A program made the translations under genes and the position numbers. The notes under the pieces are model-generated. The model had not been told where the DNA came from. It did no database searches and worked only from the letters and a program-made list of their open reading frames with translations. A stretch of 64,000 bases of DNA from Darksidea phi (Eukaryota; Ascomycota; Dothideomycetes; Pleosporales; Lentitheciaceae), in assembly GCA_030770425.1 (NCBI GenBank), contig JASJFT010000083.1:123703-187702 (forward strand), read 5' to 3'. Each line of letters starts with the position of its first letter. Positions within the stretch are counted from its first letter, which is position 1. Below are positions 11,932 through 23,535 of the stretch, piece after piece.

Positions 11932-12588
11932 GGTGGAGCCGTCGGAATACGCGGCAGGGTAGCTAAAGATTCCAGTAGCGATTGCTAGGGTAAAGATGGA
12001 AGCGCTGCTGTAAGCAAAATGGACACGAAGAACGAGCGCTATTGAGTTACTGCAGAGCGTGACGTGCGCTAGTGTGGATGTCGGTGGTTGTTGGGGTGAG
12101 CATGTTGGCCGTTGACGCACGGTGAATGCTCGCATGTGCCCGATGTCATGGTAGCTTCCGGCCTTGGCGGTAGATCTATCGATATTCACAGGAAAGCGCT
12201 GTCTAGGATAAACACGACGAGAAAGAGTGGTCAAGGTTGATATGTGTCACGGTGCATATATTTGAATACTATTCTTCGCAAAAAACATGGTATTACTCAA
12301 GATGCCTAAGCTTGAAAGCCTACGTGTCAAAGATTGACCTAGTACGCTACTTACTCTTAATGGTAGCAGAGCTGCGTTAAAGTAAAATACACGCTAGACT
12401 AGGCATAAGACATTCTGAAGTACTCTGTCCGCCGCATGTGACGCTCCCAAAGTCCTAAATCAGTCTGACCCTCTCAGCAGGACCGTAAGACACTCATGCT
12501 AGTACTTTCGGTGTCGCCAATGCCACTGGTCCTTTTGACAGTCAGTTTGTCGTTAGCATACGTCTGTGTTGTTTCCAAAACTAAGCGT
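11932..12588. other. Upstream region of the myotubularin gene, 3' side of BBP
   Basis: About 650 bp without a supportable gene. An in-frame extension of the myotubularin frame to 12234 exists but looks non-conserved and is taken as 5' leader. Confidence 0.55.
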
Positions 12589-14663
12589 CTAAGCCGGGGG
12601 CGGCGGAGGAGGGGGAGGGATGTCTGAAGGGGGAGGCTAGAGATGGTCAGCGCAACATCTATACAGGTTTACGAAGCAACACTTACGGGAGGCGGTATGT
12701 CAGACGGAGGGGGCGGCGGTACAGAGCCTGATGGGGGCGGAGGCGGAGGAGGGCTGCCCGCATTTCCGTAGTTCTGGTAGAGCGGTGCGATACCGGGAGG
12801 CGGTCCGGGTTGTGCGGCACCATAACCATAGCCGCCCATACCCGGAGGTGCAGCGCCCGGAGCGGCGTGCTGGTCGTATCCAGAGCCGTAGTTGTTGTAC
12901 CCGTACGAGGCATTACCAGCAGCAGCCCAGGGAGCAGCGGAGCTATTATAGCCGCCCGGGTTGTAGGAACCGCCTCCTTGGGCACCACCTGATGCGGCCC
13001 ATGGCGGAGCGGTAGCGGCATTGGAGTCGCCACGGTCCTCGCGATTGTTGCGAGCCCAAGGTGCCTGGCCGCCTGTAGGACCACGCTCCCAAGGCTTGAG
13101 GTTGCGCTCCCCATCGTCGTAGCCTCCACCACCTCCATTGCCATACTCAATAGCTCCGGCTGGTCGGCCGCCCTCAGCACCCATCTCGTTGAGGAAACTG
13201 TCCAGCTCGTTCTCAGCACCGCCAATCCGGCCCTGGTTGCGGTCGCCAGCACGGTTATCATTGCGCCAGTCAGTTCCACGCTTACGCTGAGGACAATCAC
13301 GAGCCATATGTCCTGCCTGTCCGCAGACACGGCAGATGATGCTGGCAGTGTAGTTTTGTTTCTGGGGACAATCGTACTTGCGGTGACCAATCTCGCCGCA
13401 GTTCTGGCAAGCCTGGTTTTCGTCGTCGCGGAGGGTACCGTTGAGGGCGGCAAGCTCACGGAGCTGGTTTCGCTTGAGCTCGTTCTGACCTTCGGGAATA
13501 GAAGCAGCCTCGGTAATGTTAGCGGAAGCGAACACAAGGGTAAAGCAGAGAGTACTTACGGTTTCGATAACGTTGTGAATCAGCTTCTTCGCCTTGTTAA
13601 CCTTGTCCTCGGTATCAGCCATGATCAGACAGTGCAAATCTTCTTCCTGGTTGCTAGTGTGAGCTGCGTCAGATCGTCCTTTGCCCTCCTTGACGGAGCC
13701 CTTTCCACGAATAGCAATTTTAGCACCTGACTCGGATTCCATCTTCTTCAGAGTGTTGCCACGAGGGCCAATGAGTAAGCCAACTGTTAGTGGAGAAAAA
13801 TGCCAGGTTAGTAAATTGATCAAAAAAAGTGAGCAAGGACGGTACGGGTTAGTGACTTAGCTGTGCAACAGGTCCTCCGATGCGACCAACACATACGGTG
13901 GTTTGTGCAAGCCGGTCAAGACGAAGGCAAGGGAAAGGAAGAGGACTGAGAAAGAAAGTTAGAGGGGTTAGTATCATACTGAAGTTAATCTCCGGATAAT
14001 CATTAACAGGCACATAGACTTTCTCCTGTGTCTTAGTAGGTCGCCTATAATCAGCCGGTGGGTGGTAGTTAGGAAGCGTCTTCATGGCCTTCTCTACAAG
14101 CTTGTGGCGCTCGTCTTCAAGGCGCTTGCGGTAGCGGAACTCGCGCGTGTTGACACGGCGACCGTAGTTGTCATACTGCGGCGGAGGAGAAGGCGATCTA
14201 AGCAAGTCAGTATCATTGTGAGAAACCTAGTAACGGCAACGTACCTGTCCCCGTCGGCTGGAACGACATCGTTGATCTTGAGCTTCTGGGTGATCTCCTC
14301 AATGCGCAGATGCAACGTGTACGCATCAAGCTGCTCAGTAGTCATTTTCGCATAGATGGCCGTGGTCAGACCCATCAAGCCGGCCGCTTTGTTGTCGCTC
14401 GCATCGCCCCATCGGTTGCGCTTCTTGCGTCGCTTGCCATCGGCATCTACAACAGCTTCTATGAGCATTGGAAGTTCGGCAGATTTGAGAATCAACTTAC
14501 CTCGCGTTGGGCTACGTCCGCGCTTCAATTCCGACATGCCCGTTGCTGGCGCTGCAGGATTGTACTCGCCGCCATCGTCAGCGTTGTCGTCGCCGCCAAG
14601 GCGTCGACGATTGCCGAGCGGGATGTTGTTTGAGCCGGTGATGCCCTGGTTGCGCCACGCCAT
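12589..14663 (-). CDS. bbp: Branchpoint-bridging protein (SF1/BBP), KH and CCHC zinc-knuckle splicing factor
   Basis: Six exons (minus strand): 14663-14501, 14446-14245, 14197-13980, 13783-13560, 13508-12687 and 12636-12589; 558 residues. BBP binds the intron branch-site sequence UACUAAC in the early spliceosome and links it to U2AF and U1. Visible parts: the helix-hairpin region with the KKRKNRWGD-like motif (here [13 protein letters not shown], about residue 58); the KH/QUA2 RNA-binding domain with the [20 protein letters not shown] segment; two CCHC knuckles ([14 protein letters not shown] and [14 protein letters not shown]); and a Gly/Pro/Tyr-rich tail ending in polyproline. Five introns are present. 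Four are 47-54 nt, but the one before the KH signature is 196 nt and full of ACTAAC motifs (see findings). The last exon codes only for the terminal proline run. Confidence 0.95.
13784..13979 (-). other. Unusually long BBP intron with repeated branch-site motifs
   Basis: The intron begins GTATGATACTAAC on the minus strand and ends in CCACTAACAG. CTAAC occurs five times, and the exact TACTAAC heptamer twice (13973-13967 and 13813-13807). If the intron is retained, translation ends after 43 codons. Confidence 0.7.
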
Positions 14664-15390
14664 TGTGTTGAGTGTGCGGTGGTGTTAAGGCGGGTGAGGT
14701 TGCGCAAAGAAACGAGGAGAAGTGGCGACAATCTTAGGGGAACGCGCTAGCCGTTTGTAGGCAACGCAGTTGAGGTCACGTGAAACCAGCTCTTCCAGTG
14801 AAGCACATGCACTTGAGAGCTTTATGCATTTGAAAATCACAGACGTCCACGATATGAACAGACGGTGCAATAGCAGTCATTGCTTTGTAGCGATAGCGAA
14901 TACCTCTTTTTGATAGCCAAGAGCTGCAAGAGGGGCATAAACAAACGAGCGTACAGAAGAATATCTATGAGCTGTGCGGCCGCAAATCTGAGTCGAATGA
15001 ATTTTCGCTAACAAAGTCCAAGCTTGCCTTGGTGTCTCACATCACACTCCACTAAAGTTGACGTCGTGGATGAAGGATTGCGTTCGCAAAAGCATAATAG
15101 ATCCGGCTGACTTTCCACTCCATATACTCATATTAGCGCGCGAGAACATCCTGCAAATAACACAAGACATGTATCTCGATTTCCAATCCCATCATACCGA
15201 CTGTGGAGACCCAAGGGAGGAATTTCTAATCAACCTAATTCGTCATCACTGCCCCTCATCGACCCCACTTCTTGTTGTACTAGCTACCCATCACTAGTAT
15301 AAAGGTCCGATAAGAAGCTTTAAGAATATATGTGCTGTTCCATCTCTTTTCCGACCTTCTTTTACCTTTTGCACCCTTAACTTTAGCAAG
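14664..15390. other. Divergent promoter region between BBP and the GST gene
   Basis: 727 bp shared by BBP (minus) and GST (plus). A TATA element lies near the GST side. No coding sequence is supported. Confidence 0.6.
15298..15303 (+). promoter_or_regulatory. TATA box of the GST gene
   Basis: TATAAA 93 bp upstream of the start codon, followed by a pyrimidine-rich leader. This is a reasonable core promoter for an inducible gene. Confidence 0.5.
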
Positions 15391-17126
15391 ATGGCGTCCC
15401 AAGAACCATCAATTACGCTCTACACCGCCCAGACACCCAACGGCATCAAGATCTCCATCACGTTGGAAGAGCTTGGGTAAGCACCCCCTACAAAAATTCA
15501 ACCAGTGTATCCTGTCCCGCCATATTTTGTACCTACCTTGCGTGCTCGCACCACAACGTAGGGTAGACATTCTCGCTCAGGATTGCTAGCGCATTCACAC
15601 ACACAGTCTGATAGCTCTTAGCTAATGCCTTGCAGCATCCCATATAAAGCTGAAAAGATTGATATCTCAAAGAACATACAGAAGGAACCCTGGTTCCTCG
15701 CCATCAACCCCAATGGCCGCATCCCGGCATTGTCCGACTCTTTCACTGATGGCAAAACCATCAACCTCTTCGAGTCAGGTTCGATCATGCAATACCTAGT
15801 AAAGCGTTACGATACAGAGTATAAGATCAGCTACCCCGAGGGAACACGTGAGTGGTTTGAGATGAATAGGTAGGGTACCGGTATAATTACGAAAGGAACT
15901 CGTGCTAACAAGGACGTAGTGAGTAAAACCGAGTTTGAGCATTTGGATCTTTGACTTGATAATTTCAATCCGCATATCCGCTAATAGTACCGTCACGCAG
16001 ACTGGCTGTTCTTCCAGAATGCTGGCGTGGGCCCAATGCAAGGACAAGCAAGTAGGTTAAATCCAAAACTCTCCTTCCAGATCCGGCTTGCTGTCGTCAT
16101 CTTTTCCCAGTCCTAATCCCCGACTCACGATTCGGGCGAAGGGGATCGGCAGACCTGTGTGAAGAAGGATGCGGGAAGGCAGTCGGTGATGTGGGTTCGG
16201 GTTCGGGTCCAGGTTGGGGGCCCGGATCTGAGATTTAAGGATTGAGGGGTGCAGGATCTGACACTTAGCCTACTAGACCACTTCACTCGATACGCGCCCG
16301 AACATATCGAATATGGCGTCAGCCGTTACCAAAACGAGACGCGCCGTCTCTATGGGGTGTTGGACAAGCATCTTTCGTCGAACGACATCCCCTACCTGAC
16401 GGGTGATAAATGCACCATTGCAGGTACGTCCGTCATCAACACCATCTTTTACATTGGTGGACCTACATCTCCCATTCTAACTCCAATTTCCACCACTCTT
16501 GTAAGACTTGGCATTGATCTAATTTTCCGGTGAATAGATATTTCGCACTGGGGTTGGGTCGCATGCGCTGGCTGGTCTGGTATTGACAGTACGTAACCCC
16601 ATGGCAGACTACGTCGCAATTGCGAGACAACGCGGCGTCTAGTCCAAGTTCAGGTATTGACATTGTTCCCCACATTTAGTTGACGAATTTCCTGCGCTGA
16701 AGGCGTGGGAAGATCGAATGGTACGTACGAAGCTGCAGCTACGCTTGACCTGGCTCGGTACTACACGTCAAGCTACACTAGCGCAGAGTGTACCTAATCA
16801 CTCAGCACACCCTCCCGCACCTCTGAAGCACCGCTTAGGATGACCTTGCAGGGAGACTGATACCCGGTATCGTCTGCAAAATGCTCCCCATTCCCTAGCA
16901 CTCCGTCCGATCCACATATCTACCACCACAGATACTGACCTCACTCCTTTTACAGGCCGCACGACCCGGTGTCGAAAAGGGCCGTCACGTCCCCACTCCG
17001 CACACAATCAAAGAACTCCTCAAAGACAAAGCAAAGATGGAAGAGCAAGCCGCGAGCACGAGGAAATGGGTGCAGGCTGGAATGCAAGCAGACGGAAAGA
17101 AGTCATCCGGTTCAGACCAAAAGTAA
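15391..17126 (+). CDS. Glutathione S-transferase, Ure2-like / theta-type fungal GST (one splice junction unclear)
   Basis: Exons 15391-15476, 15636-~15869, 16001-16051, 16277-16423, 16538-16588, 16680-16720 and 16956-17126. The thioredoxin-like N-domain has ITLYTAQTPNGIKISITLEE and the glutathione-binding segment NPNGRIPALSD..FESGSIMQYL. The helical C-domain has WLFFQNAGVGPMQGQA, RYQNETRRLYGVLDKHL and DISHWGWV. It conjugates glutathione or reduces peroxides/disulfides in the cytosol. All downstream junctions keep frame. The exon 2/3 junction does not: using the homology-supported donor at 15870 leaves one base too many, whereas the GTGAGT donor at 15848 restores frame but drops about seven residues, including family-like EWFEMN. 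This could be a sequencing error, alternative splicing or early decay. Length would be about 259 residues. Confidence 0.85.
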
Positions 17127-20100
17127 GCAAGCATGAACTTTGTTCAGACCGCCTCAACCTTCCATTCGGTAGGCTGTTTGCGGTGAGGTGATGGTTGTTG
17201 TAAGGATGTGGTAGGTGTGCTAGATTGAGCCTAGTCTTAGGGCTTGAAGCGATACGTGTGCGTAGTATACGCGGAGAACTAGACTGACACGGAAAGGTGA
17301 AATGATTCCGATGGCTATAGTCTGGCGCAGATATGAGTGCGGGGGTCCTGTGGGTCTGATAATTTTCGCGTGGTTAATGCTCCAATGATTGGTCTGGCTC
17401 GCTTGAGATTCATACCTCCCCAACTTTATCTCATGGGTTGACCCATTCGTGTCTTGGCAAATTATAAAATCGACAATATACCGTGAACAAGTTTTGGCTT
17501 GGAGAAGCTTGAAGGGCTCGCCTATCCTATCTTGTGCTCTGGGCATTGGAAGTACACTAACGCTTCGTCACCGTAGCCGCCATACGAATGCGAAGCATGG
17601 AGTCGCATGATAGACCTGCAAACGGCCCCGGCCCGGGTTGCGTACGGATGCCGTGCGGGGCGGTAATCCTCCCACTAAAAGCGATAGAATAGGTCGAACC
17701 GAAAAGCACATGTGAACAACGTTCCCATGTTGTTCGTTACCTGCTTTACACTAGCTCGGCGATATGCGTAATATACTCTTCCCCGGATCCAGAGCCACTG
17801 TCTGCGTCTTCCTAGGACGTGAACGGCTAGCAACTCCTAAGAACATGCGAACTCCTCTCAATCCCACAGACGAACGCATATGGAGCATTACCCTTCATAA
17901 ACACTAATTGCCGAGCTGCGAGCCGGCCATAGTTCCTCGCCACCTCACTGCTCATATCCTGTTACAAGCATAAGCGAAAGGGTAGTACTTCATCAATTCA
18001 CATTCCTACCTTGATACTTAGTAGCCTCACCTATACCTAGACCCATTATAACCAGACCTAGCATAGCCCTGTCCACTTCCCCACAGCTCGCTTGCGGAAG
18101 ACTTGACCCTCAGCTGCAAGAGGAATATTCTTCCCTTGCAAGATTTGGATGCAGTCTGGTGTAGCGATGTTGACACTCAACCGCACCGAGGATCTTCCAA
18201 ACAGCTTCTAGACCCGATCTCGATCGTTGGTACGTGATCAGCCAGTCTAGCCGAAGCGATTATACCGACTAGTCCACATGCATCCCTATCTACATCCAGA
18301 AACAGCAGATCTTCTCGTCCAACTCGTTTCACAGCTCTTTGCGAAGCTCGTCTTACCCTTTCCATCGATATCAAGATTGGAGTAAGAAGCTCGCTTCGAA
18401 GGATTAAATGCACGTCAGTAACGCCTGCCCATCAGCCGCCAACTCACATGCATCCCCTCACGCCTGCCTCTTTCCGTCACTAAACGACCATAGCCCTGTA
18501 GGACTACGGCCCACATTCCGGGTGGACCTTGTATCAACACGCGGAGAAAACCTGGGGATGCATGGTCAGCACGATAACTTATACCAGGCAGAATCGCAGA
18601 ACTGCAGCGGCCGTGCTACATCGCTTCTAGCTCATCGTACCACCGATCGACCACCTCTTCACCACTCGCTACCCAATCTCCAAAAGAGCATGTGAATGCG
18701 CATGATTGGTGTCGCCGAGCTTTATATGAAGAAGCAAGCCTAAACGTTCAGTACGCATTGTAATTGGGCTGAGCGACAGCGGATCCCCTAATTAAAGGTC
18801 AGCTGGCCTCCCATCAGATTAGTCTCCCTCATATTAAGACGATCGAAGAACGGTGGCAAGGATTCGTGTGCCAATAGGGGATAAAGGCACCGCAGACCTG
18901 CACTCCACAAACAGTCGTGTAACAGGCATGGATATTGCGGGCAGGACATGCATTGCAGTTTCCAGAAGGGTGTTTGGAAGCCTGCAGCCGTGCAGGCAGG
19001 CTGCATCTGGCTTTCTCGGCTCATTTACACCGTCGCTTCCCTAGTTTGCTAGTGTGCTTGGAAGAGGTTGCTGTTGGGGGATGCGTAGCGATCCGCGCTG
19101 GGGTGCTTCATTCAGGCAAAAGGGAAAGTCGCACATGTCGTAGTTAGTGATTTGTGCCCGGCACCACGACGACATGTACGGTCCCTGCTTCGAGCACTCT
19201 CCGCGGCCCCTAAAATAGCACATTGACCATGGCCAAGACCGGCGGTTACGCAATGTGCTGTGGCGGTGGTTACACAGTCGGAGAGTCGAATTGCGGAGTG
19301 CATACGAATTAGAAGACCCAATGCAGGGCGGGCTGGGTCCTGCGTGCTCGCCAAAGAGCTCACTGCACCTCGCAAATGTGAGGATTCTGCCGGTATGCCA
19401 GCCCCCGGTCGCGCTGCACAAGCGCGTGTCCAGTTGCTGAGGGGCCTGCAGGTGCGGTTGCCGTCGTTTGAACGTCTACCGATAGGGCGAGCGAATCGGG
19501 GGCGGGGGAAATAGGTAATGGCCTTCGCACGGAGTCATCTACAGGCCGGCGATGCTGCGCACTCGTCGTTTGATGGCCAGATGCACGCGCGAGGCGGACG
19601 GCAGCGAGACCAGAGCGCGTCTGAGGAGCGACGACACAGGGCGAGTTAGTCGCCGCCAGTCGCCGCCCGTCGCCGCCATCTGGTGGTTTCAAAAGGCGGC
19701 TGCGGAATGCCTCAGCATTACGGCATGCAGACGCTGCTGGGAGGGCATTAGCAGGCCGGCGGTCCGGGGAAACGGAGGCCCTCTCCACAGACAGCAGCAA
19801 GGAGAATTCTCCGTCGGCCGTGTCGTCTGGCGGCGCTGCACGGCGCGGTGGGGGTTGCGAATGGTCAGGCGATGCAAGCCACGTCGAGGGCGCGGTCGTC
19901 AGGTACAGAAGCGTCGGTGGTGGTGATGGGGGACGGCAGGGAGACGGCTGGGGGGTTGCAGGGGGAGGGCACGCGCTAGGCCGCAACAGGGCAGGCTGCA
20001 GAGGGCCCAGAGAGGGCGCCGGGGCATGGTGCGGGGGGCGGGCAGTGTGGCAATTTAGCCGGCCCGCGCACGCGGCCAATGGCGGGCGGCGGGCTAAACG

Positions 20101-20520
20101 GCTGAACACGACGGCCTCCTCCCCCGCACCCTGCCCTCCCTTGGCCTGCCTTTCCCCTGCACACCGCGCCAGCCTTGGCTCCCAGAAACCGGGCGCCGTG
20201 CGCAGGTGCCCCAGATCGGCGCGTCTGCTCTCCACGGCATCAATCAACGGCTGCGTCGTGCGATATTGACCGCGCCGTGATCTCGCTTCTCGAAGCCTCG
20301 TGGACGCATGGAACCCTCAAGCCACAGATGCTGGCCCTGGTTACGGCCCATCACGACCAGGATCGCTGCTCACGGACCGACGTTGCTCCTCGGCAGTCCA
20401 AGTGTCAACCCAGGCCCACCTCTGCTCCCCCAAGTATCTCATGACCGCCCAAGATCTCCGCTGTGATTGTCGTGGCACCCGTCCTCGACCAGCCTCGCCA
20501 TTCCGTCCCCCATCGCCGCC
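17127..20520. other. Long intergenic region, GC-rich promoter of the XlnR-like gene
   Basis: 3.4 kb without a supportable gene. 17127-19000 is mixed sequence. 19400-20500 is strongly GC-rich, so long open frames occur by chance on both strands (for example 20247-19360 minus) but encode only Pro/Ala/Arg-rich non-conserved peptides. Two GGCTAAA motifs lie at 20054 and 20092. A long regulatory region is common for fungal master regulators. Confidence 0.6.
20054..20098. promoter_or_regulatory. Inverted pair of GGCTAAA (XlnR-type) motifs
   Basis: TTTAGCC at 20054-20060 and GGCTAAA at 20092-20098, in opposite orientation with 31 bp between, about 420-470 bp before the activator's start codon. GGCTAAA is the published XlnR/Xyr1-type binding core. 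Occupancy here is an inference. Confidence 0.4.
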
Positions 20521-23500
20521 ATGGAGACGCCTGTGCCAGAGCTGTCCCGTCCTGAACGACGAGGCAGCGCCCCCGTGAAGCGCCGCGTGAGTCGGGCGTG
20601 CGACCACTGCCACCGCATGCGGACGAGGTGCAACGGCCAGTCGCCGTGTTCGCGATGCATCGGTACGCCGAGGAGCCCCCGCGCGCCGATGCCAGACTGA
20701 CCGCTTCGCAGAGCTCGAGTATGTGTGCCAGTACAACCGCGAGAAGAAACGTCGAGGCAAGGTGAGCGTCTCGCTTCGCCGTGGGGCTCTGCTGTTGACC
20801 CGACTAGGTGCCTCGCCACATCCAGAAACAGAGGGAAGAGGCGGCTGCCCATGGCGGCCACGCCGATCAGCAAAACGAACACGGCCTTAGCATCCAGACC
20901 GGCCGTCCGTTCGAGAGGCTCCCCGAAATCGACGACGAGATCTGGTCTCCTTCCGAGCCGACGCCCATTGCCCAGCATTTCCCCACCAGCAAAGGCGAAA
21001 TGCACCATGTGCCATCGCCACGCTGGAACGGACTTCCTGCCAGTATGTCCAACCGCGAATTGTGGGAGCCAGTCCATGCTCACGAACGACCAGGTGCAGC
21101 TTTCAATCCACCCGTGACCCACATGATGATAGATCCCCTGTTGCTGGGTGCCGGAGAAGGCTTCGCACAACCGCAAATGCATCCCCACATGCCTCGAGGC
21201 GAAGAGCTAATGTACGCCATGCACGATATGCATCTGATACAGGATCGGACGCCCGTGTCCGTTCCACACGACTTCGCCAACATGGGTTACCCAATGTACG
21301 TCCCTCCGCCCTCCAAACTGCGTCATCCTGTAACCGAGTACTCGTTGAACTGCCACTTGCGTCGCAATCCGTAACCTAGCCCGAGTTCGAGTCTGCAATC
21401 ACAGACACTTGGACTCTTTTGCATGAGCTTTACTAATTTATACTCTCCCCTCTAGACACTATCCCACCGTCCGACAATCGTCACCGCACAGTTACGGGTC
21501 CGGCGATACTGGATCACCTCAGTCAGGGGTGAGCGTCGCTTCATCTCATCCAGGAATTTTGCCGTGCAAGTACCCGGTCCTGAAGCCGTTGATCCCCCAT
21601 CTGGGATCTATTATGACCGTTCCAATGGCCTGCGAGTACGTAACTCCGCGGTGCAAACTGCGCCGCTGTTCTCCTAGAGAGCTGCGACTTTTTGAGACCA
21701 CTCGCCCTGACACCCCTTTGGATGAGCTTTACTAACTTTGAGCCTGCGCATATAGTCTCCTTGATTATTATTTCCAGAGTTCGTCTTCCGTGTTCATGGA
21801 GCCAGTATCGCCATATATTCTGGGAACCGTCTTTCGGAAGCGTTCATTCCTACGTCAACATAAGCCCCGGAAGTGTAGCCCTGCATTGCTCTCCAGCATG
21901 CTCTGGATCGCTGCGCAAACATGTGAAGCCCCCTATCTAACCTCGTCCCCTTCCGCGAGAGGGACCGTGTGCCAGAAATTGTGGAAGTTGACCATCGACT
22001 TGTTGAAGCCATTGGTCCACTCGCCGGCTTCGCATGGCTTTGCTCAAGGAGCCGGAGGCATGGTCAGTCCTGCCGCTCACGATGCGTTCGGAGTCGATCG
22101 GGTAATGGGCCAGTACGATGCGAGGATGGACACGCCGATGCCGCCGACTAGCACCCTGGATGATGTCGCCACATATCTCAATCTCGGTGTGGTGACGTCT
22201 GCAAGCGAATACAAGGCGGCTAGCCTTCGCTGGTGGAACGCCGCGTGGAGCCTTGCGAGAGAACTAAAGCTAGGGAGAGAGCTCCCGCCGGATTCGGGCA
22301 AGGAGCGCGACTCGAGCGCAGCGGACCACGATGCCGAAGTCGGTATGTCGGACTGTTCGAACTCAGGAGCGCGTATTCCAGCCGGCACACCCACTGCTGC
22401 CCTTATCGAGGAGATGAAGGAGGAGAGGAGAAGGCTCTGGTGGCTCCTTTATATGATCGACAGGCACCTAGGTTTGTGTTATAACCGACCCTTGGCGATG
22501 CTCGACAACGAGTGCGAGGATCTCTACCAGCCAGTCTTAGATACGTTGTGGCAAGCCGGCGAGTTTTACACCGGTAATGCTGGGCACAAGCGAAAAGGGT
22601 TGTCTTTCGAATGTGTCTCGCACGATGTCTTTGGCTTCTTTCTACCACTCATGACGATTCTCGGCGATATCGGTAAGGGCTTCGACTACGAAACCTAGAT
22701 GTTTGCTAACCTTGCTAGTCGACTTGAATGCCCAGAAGAATCACCCCCGGTTTGGTCAGCGTACATCATGGGAGCCGTACGAGACTGAGATTATTCGTCA
22801 GCTCGAAAGATACGCATATAGCCTTCAGGAGTTCAAGGTGCAAAACGGCTGTGGTCCATCGGGTGAAGATGCGGTGACCGATCTAAGCGGCAATCCGGAC
22901 ACCGTTCACGGTGAGTGCGTGCACCAGACAAGAAAGATCGTTGCGTACGCGACGCACATCATGCACGTGCTCCACATCCTGTTGCACGGCAAATGGGATC
23001 CGGTAGCGCTTCTGGAAGACGACAACATGTGGATATGCTCGCAGTCATTCCTTGCCGCGACATCGAACGCGATCTCTGCTGCACATGCAGTAGAGGAGAT
23101 ACTCGAGCTCGACCCAGATCTGTCGTTTATGCCGTACTTCTTCGGGATGGTGAGTGCCGATTTCCATAATACCGCGTTCAACGTGTTGCTGACGAGGTTG
23201 GCAGTACCTCCTCCAAGGAAGCTTGATCCTTTTGCTCCTAGCCGACAAATTGTCCACCGACACAAATGACGGCGTCATCCGAGCGTGTGAGACGACCGTA
23301 CGGGCGCACGAAGCGGCTGTCGTAACATTGAACACAGAATATCAGGCAAGTCTATCCAAGGTTTAGCCCGACCGCAAGTCTGACTCTTCACCAGCGGAAC
23401 TTTCGCAAAGTAATGATTTCAACGCTAGCCCAAATCAAGGGCCACGGCCACTCTCGAGAAATGACTCCCGCTAAGCGGCGAGAAGTACTGTCGCTCTATC

Positions 23501-23535
23501 GATGGACAAGCTTAGGTAACGGCCTCGCGATTTAG
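20521..23535 (+). CDS. xlnR: XlnR/Xyr1-like Zn2Cys6 transcriptional activator of xylan/cellulose degradation
   Basis: Eight exons: 20521-20662, 20712-20761, 20808-21295, 21456-21635, 21756-22672, 22719-23149, 23205-23345 and 23395-23535; 829 residues (family about 850-950). The zinc cluster uses Cys 27, 30, 37, 43, 46 and 53 with the usual C2-6-5-2-6 spacing, then a basic linker (REKKRRGK). The fungal-specific domain contains [45 protein letters not shown] and [20 protein letters not shown]. The C-terminus [25 protein letters not shown] is the XlnR hallmark. The middle of exon 3 is Pro/His-rich and less conserved. The last intron has a GC donor (gcaagt). The factor would activate xylanase and related genes in the nucleus. 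It could be an XlnR paralogue rather than the orthologue, because the zinc-cluster residues differ in places. Confidence 0.85.

Noticed and set aside
11932..12234. N-terminal extension of the myotubularin frame to the ATG at 12234
   Set aside because: The extra 101 residues do not look like the family, while MEKIRVSKVFPL at 11931 does.
19360..20247. 295-codon open frame on the minus strand
   Set aside because: Lies in very GC-rich promoter DNA. The peptide is Pro/Ala/Arg-rich without family features, and open frames overlap on the other strand.
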